This document shows, piece after piece, positions 17,101 through 26,430 of a DNA stretch of 64,000 nt. How positions within the stretch are numbered: position 1 is the stretch's first letter; each line of letters begins with the position of its first letter. This stretch comes from a virus: positions 1 through 64,000 of the IMG/VR virus record IMGVR_UViG_3300037264_004281, one strand, 5' to 3'. Made by a program: the position numbers and the translations under genes. The notes below the pieces were generated by a model. It was not told the origin of the DNA and did not search any database. It saw only the letters and a list, made by a program, of their open reading frames with translations.

Positions 17101-19372
17101 TAGTAGCATTGTAAACGGAATAATAAGTGGATCTCTTAGCACAACAGGAAGTATTTCTATATTTACTGGAGATGTGGTAAATTTAAGTGGAAGTTTTGAT
17201 GGAACATTGACGGGTTCATTAAATGGAATTGCTACAAGTTCACTGGGAACTTTATTAGGAAGTGGAATGTTTACTTCTTCTTATTTTAGTGGATCTATTG
17301 ATTTAGATCCAGCAACTTATGAATTTCCTACTGGTGCAGAAATTTCCAGTAGTTTTGTTAATGGGTTGTTAAGTGGGTCCGTTAATACTACAGGAAGTAT
17401 TTACTTGTTTAATGGATTTGTAGATAATTTTACTGGTTCGTTATCTGGAAGTATTGTTGGAGCATTTGATGGAGTATCTACATATGCATATGGAACCTTA
17501 TCTGGAAGTGGAATATTTACTTCTTCTTACTTTAGTGGATCTGTTGATTATATTTCATATGAAGTAAATGATTTGGGTATATCTGGTAGTTTTGTAGAAG
17601 GATTAATAAGTGGGTCCGTTAATACTACAGGAAGTATTTACTTGTTTAATGGATTTGTAGATAATTTTACTGGTTCGTTATCTGGAAGTATTGTTGGAGC
17701 ATTTGATGGAGTATCTACATATGCGTATGGAACATTATCTGGAAGTGGAATATTTACTTCTTCTTACTTTAGTGGGTCTATTGATTTAACTCCGTTTACT
17801 ATAGAAATCAACAATGTTGAAATTTCTAGTAGCATTGTAAACGGAATAATAAGTGGATCTGTCAATACTATCGGAGACATTTCATTATTTACCGGACAAA
17901 TTGCAGGATTTGGGGGAATAATGTCTGGTAGTATTGTAGGAGTGTTAAGTGGAGCATCTACTTATATTTCCGGAACTTTGTCTGGAAGTGGAGCATTTAC
18001 ATCTTCTTATTTTAGTGGATCTTTCGAGTTAATTCCTAATATTGTAGAAGTTAATAATGTTGAAATTTCTAGTAGTATTATAGATGGAATAGTAAGCGGA
18101 TCGGTTACTGGAAGTATTCCGAGTTTCGTTGGAAATATATCTGGATTTAATGGAATGTTATCTGGAAGTGTTGTAGGAACATTAAATGGAGTTAGTACTT
18201 CAAGTATCGGATTTTTATCTGGTAGTGGAGTATTTACATCTTCTTACTTCAGTGGGTCAATTGATAATATTTTACAAATTTATGTGGTAAATGATACTGG
18301 AATATCTAGTAGCTTTATTAATGGATTAATAAGTGGATCTCTAAATACTACTGGAAGTATTTATTTATTTATGGGACAAGTAACTAGTTCCGCAGTATTT
18401 CTTTCCGGAACGGTAACAACAGGACAATATCTAGATCTTTATAATTATACTATTAGTGGAATAGTTGTTGGAGAGGGATTAAGCGGAAATATAGACGAAT
18501 TACCCATTATTGGAAATTTTAAAGGAATTGTTTCGGGACAACCTTATTTAGTGACAGGACCATGTGGAAATTCATTTAGTGCCTCTTTTGTTACAGCATC
18601 TTTGACATCTGGTATATTCAGCGGAAGTACATTTACTACATATTATATAGATTATAAATTTGAAAATGCACATCTTACTGGATCTTGGACTGAAGCAGCT
18701 TTGGTTGGATCTACAGTATGGATTCCATTACCATCTGGAATAGATCCCTATGCGTATGCTTACGTGACTGGGGTATATGTTTATGGAACTGCGATGGGGG
18801 ATTATGTAATTTCAGGATCTATAAGTGGTAGTGTTGGATCTGATAGTGCTAGTTTTTCTGGACAGTTTATTAATGGTCCATTAATTGGAGGATATTTAAA
18901 TGTTCAAATAAGTGGTAGTGTTTTTTATACATCTTCATATTCTTATACGAGTAGTGTAGAAATGATTAGTTCATCCTTTTATCCATTAAATACAAATAAA
19001 GCATTTAATGTATCTCTTCAAAGTGTTCGACCTACTTATAAAACAGGAGATATTGCTAAAATTGGAGTTTTTGGACGTAAACAATATCCATTAAAAACAT
19101 TTGGAATATCTACGCAACAAGAACAATATGTTATACCAGAATATTTGCCTACATCTTCTTTTTATGCATTAAAAGACCACGAAACTGGTGAAATTATTGT
19201 GGATTTCGATAATTATACTCAGTTGAGTTGTGAATATCCAGAAGGAAATTATTTTGTAATAGATACGACTGGTATTCCGCAAGAAAGATATTATAGAGTT
19301 CTTATTAGAGTGGAAAACGGAGGAAGAATCTATACAACCGATACAGGGAAAACATTTAAATTAACGAGATAA
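14171..19372 (+). CDS. giant Gly/Ser-repeat tail or adhesin protein
   Basis: A 1733-residue protein. The N-terminus (about residues 1-360) resembles DNRLRE-type surface modules: an opening strand (YPSKDTYISN), LLHFDLTSI, SQSWNMGDG, and a final DVTSIVEQWLTGS followed by NEGFILLHS. Residues about 400-1420 are a long array of 79-residue units with the signature SGSGIFTSSYFSGSID, seen about 13 times. The C-terminal about 150 residues differ and look globular. No protease or lectin motif was recognised. Position in the baseplate cluster suggests a tail-tip, fibre or adsorption protein. The beta-rich repeat could form a long rod. The function is inferred. Confidence 0.65.
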   Translation: MHHFIYPSKDTYISNRAGYAEKNFGIDELLQIGTSNVTTKTLATTRDYNYTSNYVNEYPVQDFTGIFTGSLKGIATVYGNLSGLSLFTSSYFSGSIDGEIIAEYSGSISGSLVGFLSSSLDTDNTWVGEFTGQLTSSNGCLTGTLTGTETRSENYWVNTTAKYIDRSLLHFDLTSIFDAITSGLILNPKFHLKLKVCKEYELPIAYSIYALPISQSWNMGDGYFSDGGSSVGASWRYKDCDSGTQWYSPYSSSARPPIDFISNPAFSTGSFEYGGGTWYSGSSCSQSFNYEASDIDMDVTSIVEQWLTGSMPNEGFILLHSEELQSTGSGFTLMFYSRDTNTIYSPYLDVMWMGNGEPSGSNFFTTGSFSTGSVTITTASVGINGKIQSGSTFVIDGGVNGTFSASVFAKISPYYITQNNSLINQEVTLFTGSFTGSLNGFAVNVLGTLSGSGIFTSSYFSGSIDLNPEIYEVSNNITLNTYAGIFDGTFTGSLDGVALNASGTLSGSGVFISEYFSGSIDINPRIFELNNAEISSSFINALISGSITGSISSLIGQVSNFTGSLSGNVNGGLDGVSTNILGTLSGSGIFTSSYFSGSVDYVLVESNNIGVSGSFVEGLLSGSINTTGSIYLFNGQVNNFTGSLRGSLTGSLNGTFNTDFSNLVGRGILTSSYFKGSTDSIPFIYEYNNVEISSSFINALISGSITGSISSLIGQVSNFTGSLSGSVSGPLDGVCTNILGTLSGSGIFTSSYFSGSIDYASFELNDVGVSGSFIEGLLSGSINTTGSIYLFNGQVDNFTGSLSGSLTGSLNGTFNTDFSNLVGSGVFTSSYLSGSTTEFSLLIYELNNALISGSFINGILSGSLSTTGSVSIFTGQLSGFGGVLSGSILPLPIYISGSNLNLLISGSIVTTGDISIFSGQVNDLTGSFGGNLTASLGGTFTSNFGIISGSGMFTSSYFSGSFDLIPNIVEVNNVEISSSIVNGIISGSLSTTGSISIFTGDVVNLSGSFDGTLTGSLNGIATSSLGTLLGSGMFTSSYFSGSIDLDPATYEFPTGAEISSSFVNGLLSGSVNTTGSIYLFNGFVDNFTGSLSGSIVGAFDGVSTYAYGTLSGSGIFTSSYFSGSVDYISYEVNDLGISGSFVEGLISGSVNTTGSIYLFNGFVDNFTGSLSGSIVGAFDGVSTYAYGTLSGSGIFTSSYFSGSIDLTPFTIEINNVEISSSIVNGIISGSVNTIGDISLFTGQIAGFGGIMSGSIVGVLSGASTYISGTLSGSGAFTSSYFSGSFELIPNIVEVNNVEISSSIIDGIVSGSVTGSIPSFVGNISGFNGMLSGSVVGTLNGVSTSSIGFLSGSGVFTSSYFSGSIDNILQIYVVNDTGISSSFINGLISGSLNTTGSIYLFMGQVTSSAVFLSGTVTTGQYLDLYNYTISGIVVGEGLSGNIDELPIIGNFKGIVSGQPYLVTGPCGNSFSASFVTASLTSGIFSGSTFTTYYIDYKFENAHLTGSWTEAALVGSTVWIPLPSGIDPYAYAYVTGVYVYGTAMGDYVISGSISGSVGSDSASFSGQFINGPLIGGYLNVQISGSVFYTSSYSYTSSVEMISSSFYPLNTNKAFNVSLQSVRPTYKTGDIAKIGVFGRKQYPLKTFGISTQQEQYVIPEYLPTSSFYALKDHETGEIIVDFDNYTQLSCEYPEGNYFVIDTTGIPQERYYRVLIRVENGGRIYTTDTGKTFKLTR
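15767..17780 (+). repeat. 237-bp (79-residue) repeats inside the giant gene
   Basis: Near-identical blocks begin at 15767 and 16241, 474 bp apart (2 x 237), and at 17371 and 17608, exactly 237 bp apart. Within the last pair only scattered third-position changes are seen over most of the unit. The regular 237-bp period in frame shows recent duplication or gene conversion between units. Confidence 0.9.
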
Positions 19373-19374
19373 TT

Positions 19375-19848
19375 ATGGCATATACATCTAGTCAAAATTT
19401 TGATTTAGAAATAGAAAATTTTAAAAAATATGGAATATATAAATACAAATTTGATCCGGTTGGGAATCTTATTTTTAATAGTTCTTCAATAGATTTTTCC
19501 CGAGTTTATTTGTCCTTTCCTTTAGAATCTATTTTTTATAATAAAGAGAAAATAAATCATTTTTATAATGTAGAATTTGAAGAGTTTATTCCCGCGCCCA
19601 TAACAGGATCTGTTGTAAATGTAGAAGAAATTCAAGAACAATTAACAGTATTAGAACAAGAAAATATTACATTAAAAGAAAGATTAGATACATTAGCAAT
19701 TCAATCGGAAAATTCAATGGGAGAATCTGAAAAATTAGCGAGTAAACAAGTAATATTTGAATTAAGAAAGTCTTTGGGCGAAGGGAGAGTTGATTCTGAT
19801 TTTTCAGAAGATTTCCCATATGCTCCAATTAAAAAGGAAACACGATAA
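19375..19848 (+). CDS. hypothetical structural-cluster protein
   Basis: A 157-residue protein with no recognised domain. The N-terminal about 75 residues look beta-rich and aromatic; residues about 85-115 form a clear coiled-coil heptad pattern (VEEIQEQLTVLEQENITLKE). The stop overlaps the next start (TAATG), so translation is coupled to the 1552-residue tail protein. A trimeric coiled coil joining tail parts is possible. Confidence 0.6.
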   Translation: MAYTSSQNFDLEIENFKKYGIYKYKFDPVGNLIFNSSSIDFSRVYLSFPLESIFYNKEKINHFYNVEFEEFIPAPITGSVVNVEEIQEQLTVLEQENITLKERLDTLAIQSENSMGESEKLASKQVIFELRKSLGEGRVDSDFSEDFPYAPIKKETR

Positions 19849-22800
19849 TGGAATATGTTTCATATCAATTAGTATCTGAGAATACTGGTAGTTTAAATTC
19901 AGGATCATATCTGAATGAAAACGAAGTTTCTTTATTTTTCGAAGGAACCCTTCCTGATGTGTGGTATGGACTATCTCCATATGATGTTACTGAATTGGGA
20001 GTTTTTGATTTGGAACAGAATCTTTTGGCATGGAAAGTTTTAGATGGAAATGTAAACTTTGTCAGCAAAACCAGTTCTTATCTTAACGGATTAGATATTC
20101 CCATTACATATTCTTATTCGGAACTAAAACAAGATTTAATTTTATACAAAAATCAGAAACTTTTAGTTAATCCTCCAACCCAATTAATGCAATCATTTGG
20201 CATTGAATCGGGAAGTTATGTGTTGAGTTATAATTTTGTAAGAAACATGGCTGGAAGTATTAATTCCCCTCTTCTTATAAATGACATCTCGCCTTCTAGA
20301 AAAGAAGTTAAATTGCTTCCTGTAGGACAATCTACACGGCAATATGAAGCATTTTGCAAGAAAAAGATTTTAATTAATGATGTATCTCCTTTGTATATAG
20401 AATCTACTTGGGAATGTCCATATAATAATATTTATAACGAAATACGTTATCGATATATTTCGGAAATTAATACATTAAAATTTTTATTTTTTTTAAATAC
20501 CGATGGAGAAGTTCTTACTTTTTTAAAGAATTTATATGAAGATCATATTGTCTTCACACGACCTACAGTAGACGCCGAAGGAGTTATTACTATTGATCCC
20601 GAGAAGGTGTTTAGAATACAAGGAATTAGAACATCTTTTAATAACTATTTGTTGGTTAACAGTGATAGTATTGTTGATTTTTTGGATATTGACGCACAAT
20701 TCAATGCTTTTGTTGTAACATCTATTGAAAGAAAATTTTATCCTATTGGAAAAAATCCTTTGCCTGAATATGCACAGGCAAAAACATTTATTTATGATTT
20801 TTTTATAAAATATTTTTATAAATCAATTTCAGAAAAATTATCAGCATTTTATATTGAAAAATATTTTTCCTCATTAAAAAATGCATTAAACATTGGTTTT
20901 GGTAAATTATTCCCGGTTATAAATCACGGATATTTAGATGAACGAACGAATGGATCTGGATCATTAACATTACTTGTAAAACTTCAATCTGAATTGCCAA
21001 CTGAAATTTCAGTTCAAACAAATTGTTGGGTTTCTAATATTTCGTTAACTCCGTATGTAATTGACACTATAATTAAAAAAGACAGTGACACAACATTATT
21101 TACAATTGGTCCACCTAATTTTGCACTTCCATTATCTAATGCAACAATTCAAAATGTTAATAAATTATATACAAAGTCTGATTTATCCGTTAATGAACAG
21201 GTAGATAGAGAACTAGAAATAGGTAGAAAAATAAACGAGCTTTCGGTGGATTATACTGATTTCAAGAATTTTATTATATTTTCTTCTGCTGGAATAAGAG
21301 TAAATATTTTTAAAAACAAAGTTATTCAACTATCTTCGTTAACATCATCTCTTCAAGAACTGGAGAATAAGAATAATGTATTTGTTTCTGTTAGTGGAAG
21401 CTTATATCCATTTTACACTCAAGAATATAACACTATTCAAGGACAAATGGATAGTATCATAGATTCATTTGATGGATATGAATCTTATTTATATAAAAGT
21501 AAAAATTATATTTATGCAAGTGGAAGTTTTGTTAATTCGATTTATGTAGAAGAAATCGATACTTCCGCCAGTTATTATGATAAATATAATAGAGATAGTT
21601 TAGTTAATAATACTCCACAGCACATTATCTTAGATGAAAACAACAGTGATTATCTTATATTTTTGTCTATGATAGGTCATTTATTTGATAATATATACAT
21701 TTATATTGCATCTTTGCCATCTGAAAAATCTATAAATCAAAATTCTCAGGAAACATTTTCAAATTTGATTATAAATCATATGTTGGAAACGTTTGGGTGG
21801 GATTTAAGTGACACGATAGAAACAAATACTTTGGTCGAAAATTATTTGACTTCGGAAGAAATTAGCGGTTTAAATGAATTATCATCTGAAGATAGAATTA
21901 GAATTATTCGTAATAGATTATTGCTTACTTTACCTCAAATTTATAAGACAAAAGGCACAGAAGCGGCGGTTAAATTATTGATATCATGCTATGGAATTCC
22001 TTCTGCTTTACTTACAATAAGAGAATTTGGAGGAATAGATTATAGCGAACAAAACGCCTCTTATACAAAATATGAAAAAGCATTTTTATATCAATGGCAT
22101 AGTTCGTCTAGATATGATCATTTTAGACTTCCATATCCAGGAAAGGTTAAAACTATAGAATATAAATTTTCTATTCCAAATTCCGACCCATATACATATA
22201 GTCAGGAGCAAATTCAATGGGGTGTAGTTCCTGATGCCGTGCTTGCTAATAGTATAAGTGGAAGTGGGAAAATCCATGGTGGATTTGTTAAAGAGCGTGG
22301 TGGTAGAAATTTGGGTAGAGTATTTTTTTCATTTGGTTATAAAGGGCACGAATCCGCAAAAATTTATAGTAATTTGATTCCTATTTTTGATGGGAATGTT
22401 TACAGTGTAATGGTTCGTAGAAATGATCCGGATTTATTTTATCAATTTGCCGAAAATACAAATTATGTACCAACAAAATATGATTTATATGTTCAACGCA
22501 ACGAAGGAGGACGCAAAATTATCTGCTCTACTTCAAGTTACATAAATTATGATATACAAAATAATATAGATTTTGATGGTGTTGGATATTTTATGATTGG
22601 TGGTTGGTTTGCTGAACATAATCAAACGGCATATACCGGAACTTTTGATAAATTACTGTTGTGGGGCGATCCCATCACTGACTCAAATTTTGAAGATCAT
22701 GTAAATAATATTAGTTCCTACGCATTCAATGGTTCTCGCGAGGGATATAAATCATTATTATTTAGAATGCATACGGATTATCCATTTAATTTGCGCCAAT

Positions 22801-24506
22801 ATCCACCCGGAACTGTTGCTCCGTATGTCGGAGAAAGTACTGAGTGGTGGGGGGGTTGGGAAAATGCTAATGGATATTATAATACAGCAGATTCAATTAA
22901 TAGATTTACCAATGAATATGGAAGTGTTCCACTAGGACCGCTAAATAAAATGTACTCATGGGGAGCATGGAATGGAGCACAAAAAATTACAACCGGAGAA
23001 TGTGGAGATGTTTCTCAATCTGTTTATCCATATCAATTTAAAATTATAGAATATCCAGCAACTAATACTATTTCTAAATATGGTCCTAATAAGTTTCGAA
23101 ATGAAAAAATAAAACATACATCCCAATCAATAGCCACAAGATTTGATTCGGAATATAGGTCTACTTATGATGATTCTTATCCTTCTCCGGATTCTAATTT
23201 ACTTGGGTTTTTTGTAGATCCGATGGATTTTACAAACAATGATATTGTTAGATATTTTGGAAATTATAATTTTGTAAATGATATTGCAGATCCAAGTTTA
23301 TTATTTTCTTCAACATATGATTATCTAAGGAATCTTCGCTATGAATATGCTAACGCATACAACGGAACTAGTGGAAGTAATCATATATTAAATGAAATGT
23401 TAACAATTTATAAATTATATTTCACTCGCGGGATATTTGAATCCATTAAGAATTTGGTCCCAGCCAGAAACAACATTGCTTTTGGAATAGTGATTGAGCC
23501 TACAATTTTAGAGCGGCCAAAATATCAACATAAGCCAGTTTTTAGTGAAATGAATTCTGGGTCTGTTGCTTATTTTGATATTACCGCTAGTAAATATTTT
23601 AGAGATCCTAATACAAAAATAGTTAGAATTTCTCAATTTCTTGAATTTGCCGATTTTAAAATGGATTTAACACAAGAAGGATCGGATTTTGATGTATCTA
23701 CGCTGCCTCCAACCCGAATTATTAATTTAGATGTGTCTTATATTAATGATCCAAGCATAATATATCCGTTTAATTATTTACCGTCAGGTAGAGTTGTGAG
23801 TGATTTCCTAGATGCATATCAATTTGGACATGTTGGATCAAATAATTCGTTGGTAACTGGTCAAATTCCATTTGATATGATTCATCAAACCCATGCAACT
23901 GGTTCAGAAAAGTATTATCTTTTAAAGGAATGGAATACATATACAATTTATAATAAATCGGGACCATGGATCAGAACGTCAACTCCAAAGGAAAATACAC
24001 ATTCTACGAATTCTATTCAATTATATAGATATGTTTCCGTTTCTGGTGATTATTTTAATTCTGTAATTTATTCAGATGCTACAAAGGATGATACAATTTC
24101 CAACATTCCTGTGGAGGATAATAAATTTACACATAATCCTAATACATTTAAAAATACACCAAATCAAAGCAGAAACGATATTAAAGTTTCGTCTTTATTT
24201 AATGGAGTTAGGACTTTATTAGATCCAGCAACTTATAGAAGAACAAACCCAACCTCTATTTTTGAAATTGTTAGTGGATATCCAAGAAATCATTATACTC
24301 ATAAAAGATCTATTTTCTCTCCTTATAAAGTTAGAAGTTTAGGAGACGAAAATGGCACACTTAAATCCGGATCGTATATTAGGTCTCAACAAACCGCAGA
24401 AACAACGGTTGGGGTTGATGGTTTGGGGGATAACACTTTTCCAGTAGAAACGACAGAGGTTGGCAATGTTAATTTAGTTCAAAGCGATAACGTAATAAAT
24501 CAATAA
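19848..24506 (+). CDS. giant tail/baseplate protein with gpI-like and lectin-like segments
   Basis: A 1552-residue protein. Residues about 690-725 contain LPQIYKTKGTEAAVKLLISC, which resembles the conserved core of P2 gpI-type tail proteins that link baseplate and fibres. Residues about 840-960 have the strand order and GGWFAEH/FDKLLLWG motifs of a LamG/concanavalin-like jelly roll. The rest is mixed and unrecognised. Its place after the gp6-like gene parallels T4 gp7, which is also very large, but no sequence link to gp7 could be seen. Most likely a peripheral wedge or fibre-attachment protein. Confidence 0.6.
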   Translation: MEYVSYQLVSENTGSLNSGSYLNENEVSLFFEGTLPDVWYGLSPYDVTELGVFDLEQNLLAWKVLDGNVNFVSKTSSYLNGLDIPITYSYSELKQDLILYKNQKLLVNPPTQLMQSFGIESGSYVLSYNFVRNMAGSINSPLLINDISPSRKEVKLLPVGQSTRQYEAFCKKKILINDVSPLYIESTWECPYNNIYNEIRYRYISEINTLKFLFFLNTDGEVLTFLKNLYEDHIVFTRPTVDAEGVITIDPEKVFRIQGIRTSFNNYLLVNSDSIVDFLDIDAQFNAFVVTSIERKFYPIGKNPLPEYAQAKTFIYDFFIKYFYKSISEKLSAFYIEKYFSSLKNALNIGFGKLFPVINHGYLDERTNGSGSLTLLVKLQSELPTEISVQTNCWVSNISLTPYVIDTIIKKDSDTTLFTIGPPNFALPLSNATIQNVNKLYTKSDLSVNEQVDRELEIGRKINELSVDYTDFKNFIIFSSAGIRVNIFKNKVIQLSSLTSSLQELENKNNVFVSVSGSLYPFYTQEYNTIQGQMDSIIDSFDGYESYLYKSKNYIYASGSFVNSIYVEEIDTSASYYDKYNRDSLVNNTPQHIILDENNSDYLIFLSMIGHLFDNIYIYIASLPSEKSINQNSQETFSNLIINHMLETFGWDLSDTIETNTLVENYLTSEEISGLNELSSEDRIRIIRNRLLLTLPQIYKTKGTEAAVKLLISCYGIPSALLTIREFGGIDYSEQNASYTKYEKAFLYQWHSSSRYDHFRLPYPGKVKTIEYKFSIPNSDPYTYSQEQIQWGVVPDAVLANSISGSGKIHGGFVKERGGRNLGRVFFSFGYKGHESAKIYSNLIPIFDGNVYSVMVRRNDPDLFYQFAENTNYVPTKYDLYVQRNEGGRKIICSTSSYINYDIQNNIDFDGVGYFMIGGWFAEHNQTAYTGTFDKLLLWGDPITDSNFEDHVNNISSYAFNGSREGYKSLLFRMHTDYPFNLRQYPPGTVAPYVGESTEWWGGWENANGYYNTADSINRFTNEYGSVPLGPLNKMYSWGAWNGAQKITTGECGDVSQSVYPYQFKIIEYPATNTISKYGPNKFRNEKIKHTSQSIATRFDSEYRSTYDDSYPSPDSNLLGFFVDPMDFTNNDIVRYFGNYNFVNDIADPSLLFSSTYDYLRNLRYEYANAYNGTSGSNHILNEMLTIYKLYFTRGIFESIKNLVPARNNIAFGIVIEPTILERPKYQHKPVFSEMNSGSVAYFDITASKYFRDPNTKIVRISQFLEFADFKMDLTQEGSDFDVSTLPPTRIINLDVSYINDPSIIYPFNYLPSGRVVSDFLDAYQFGHVGSNNSLVTGQIPFDMIHQTHATGSEKYYLLKEWNTYTIYNKSGPWIRTSTPKENTHSTNSIQLYRYVSVSGDYFNSVIYSDATKDDTISNIPVEDNKFTHNPNTFKNTPNQSRNDIKVSSLFNGVRTLLDPATYRRTNPTSIFEIVSGYPRNHYTHKRSIFSPYKVRSLGDENGTLKSGSYIRSQQTAETTVGVDGLGDNTFPVETTEVGNVNLVQSDNVINQ

Positions 24507-24523
24507 AAATTACTTTTGGACGA

Positions 24524-24544
24524 TACTTATACATAGTACTTATT
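24524..24544 (+). promoter_or_regulatory. two candidate late promoter octamers, TACTTATA and TACTTATT
   Basis: Two octamers of the TA(T/C)TTAT(A/T) class (24524-24531 and 24537-24544) lie in the 50-bp gap before the ATG at 24557. The second ends 12 nt before the start. Confidence 0.45.
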
Positions 24545-24556
24545 ATATAAAAGCAT

Positions 24557-25198
24557 ATGGCATATATAGACAATCAAACAATAACAGTAGATGCAGTTTT
24601 AACTAGGAAGGGGAGAGAATTACTTGCTAAAACCGGAAATATAAGAATTACTTCCTTTGCTTTGGCCGATGATGAAATAGACTATTCTCTTTATCAACCA
24701 AATCATCCCAATGGAAGTGCATTTTATGACATTGCCTTGCGTAATGTGCCGGTTTTTGAGCCACTTACCGATGAAACTCAAGTTATGAAATATAAACTTG
24801 TGACTCTTAATTTGGGGGTAAGTTCTATTCCGGTTATTACTATTGCTCAAACCGAAATAATAGTTCCGAGAGATTATACAGGGGAAATTATTATTAGTCC
24901 AAGTACAAACCCTGCTTATAATGTGTCTGCTGGATATACTGCTATTCTTGGAAATAGAAATGTGGGTACTTTAATTGTCGAAGAAACTAACTCCATCAAT
25001 TCTATATCTAATACTATTCCAACCTTCGCTGGAGATATTAATACTACAAGTGCTCAGGTGGTAGTAGGTAGAAAATTCAGATTTATACCAAATAGTAGTT
25101 TGGGAAGAACAACTTCTACTAATTTAACAATTATTGGAAACGAATCGGGTGGAAGCGTTTCGATCGAAACCACCGTGACAGTTCCAACAACCACTTAA
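24557..25198 (+). CDS. conserved virion structural protein
   Basis: A 213-residue protein. The N-terminus TVDAVLTRKGRELLAKTG and SFALADDEIDYSLY is a pattern I associate with a protein family common in T4-like environmental phages. The remainder is beta-rich (an Ig-like or jelly-roll appearance from about residue 100), ending in a Thr-rich strand. It is separated from the next gene by 7 bp. Probable tail or baseplate component; exact role unknown. Confidence 0.6.
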   Translation: MAYIDNQTITVDAVLTRKGRELLAKTGNIRITSFALADDEIDYSLYQPNHPNGSAFYDIALRNVPVFEPLTDETQVMKYKLVTLNLGVSSIPVITIAQTEIIVPRDYTGEIIISPSTNPAYNVSAGYTAILGNRNVGTLIVEETNSINSISNTIPTFAGDINTTSAQVVVGRKFRFIPNSSLGRTTSTNLTIIGNESGGSVSIETTVTVPTTT

Positions 25199-25205
25199 TT
25201 GACAT

Positions 25206-26330
25206 ATGATATTTAAACAATTTGAAGAAGCGGATATTGTAGCCGGGAGAGTAACCCGAGTTTCAAGCGGATTTTGGCTAAACGGGTCTGCGACGGCGGA
25301 ACAAAGTCTATTTGAAGATGATTTTTATTCATTAACCACAGTAGATACTCCATCTCCTTCTTATGGCGTGTCTGTTTATGATGTCAGAAGAACAATGTAT
25401 TATTTGAATGTTTTTCCTACTGCTACTGAAAAAACAAATAATGATCCTTATTTTTCTATAACATATGGGAATTTCTATGGAAATTTAGGAAGTGGATCTT
25501 TTGGAACTGAAACATCCAGTATTTATGCTAATCCAACAAAAGAAATATATACGCAATATCAAAACATCTTACTTGGAACTGCTGATCTAGATGGGCGATT
25601 TACCATGAAAAGTGGAAGCACTACAGTTAATGCTGATGACATTTGGGTTATCACATTTTCTACTTATAAAATGAAAGATAGGATAGATGAAGGTCTTATA
25701 GAATTATCATTTAGCGGATCTACCAATGGGATTACTTTAATAGATGATTCTTATTATACTACTCAGGCACAATCTTCTTATCAAATAATAGAAGGAACTT
25801 TGGAAAATCAACCTTCTCCTCCGATATATGGCGGGTTTGGTATTTTATATCCACAAAATGGCATGGTAGTGTTAAATGCGGCGCGTTTATCTGAAAAATT
25901 GGGGTTGTGGAATTCTACAACAAAAACAAGTACCGGCACCGTTAATGGATGGGATTATAATCCCGGATTATCGTCCGGCGAATTTACTTATAATCACAAA
26001 ACTTTATTTGAATCTATGAAGTTATGTGTAAACAATACTGCCAAAGTCCGCAAAAGCGAATATGTGCCAGCCAGACATTATTTCGTTAGAATTAAAAATA
26101 GAGACTTTAACTATAGTAACAATCCAACTTATGTATATGATGGAAGTGATGGGATTCATGCTAAAGGAACCATAAGAAATACAGATTTCATAGAAAACCC
26201 TCAAACTTATATTACTACTATTGGATTATATAATGAAAGTAACGAATTGGTTGCCGTAGCCAAATTAAGCCGACCAGCCGTTAAAACTTTTTCTGATGAA
26301 CTTTTATGTAAAGTTCGATTGGATTTTTAA
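25206..26330 (+). CDS. virion protein with shared VAVAKL C-terminal module
   Basis: A 374-residue probable structural protein. The N-terminal part contains VAGRVTRVSSGFWLNG. The last about 40 residues (TTIGLYNESNELVAVAKL ... KVRLDF) closely match the C-terminus of the large protein at 27425-30109 (TTIGLYHGLDLVAVAKL ... KMDF). A shared C-terminal module in two otherwise different proteins suggests a common docking site in the tail. No enzymatic motif is evident. Confidence 0.6.
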   Translation: MIFKQFEEADIVAGRVTRVSSGFWLNGSATAEQSLFEDDFYSLTTVDTPSPSYGVSVYDVRRTMYYLNVFPTATEKTNNDPYFSITYGNFYGNLGSGSFGTETSSIYANPTKEIYTQYQNILLGTADLDGRFTMKSGSTTVNADDIWVITFSTYKMKDRIDEGLIELSFSGSTNGITLIDDSYYTTQAQSSYQIIEGTLENQPSPPIYGGFGILYPQNGMVVLNAARLSEKLGLWNSTTKTSTGTVNGWDYNPGLSSGEFTYNHKTLFESMKLCVNNTAKVRKSEYVPARHYFVRIKNRDFNYSNNPTYVYDGSDGIHAKGTIRNTDFIENPQTYITTIGLYNESNELVAVAKLSRPAVKTFSDELLCKVRLDF

Positions 26331-26415
26331 CAATAAGAATATATTGTAAAGTTATAAAATGGTGGGGGAATTTAATAAGGGTGTATCTATAATCACGAAT
26401 TCCTTAAAATGACTA

Positions 26416-26423
26416 TATTTATA
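26416..26423 (+). promoter_or_regulatory. candidate late promoter octamer TATTTATA
   Basis: In the 100-bp gap between two structural genes, ending 7 nt before the ATG at 26431. The rest of the gap holds no ORF or terminator that I can see. Confidence 0.5.
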
Positions 26424-26430
26424 TTTAGCA

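Noticed and set aside
14171-19372. Regular repeats as a possible CRISPR array
   Set aside because: Repeats are 237 bp, in frame, coding and without unique spacers of CRISPR size.
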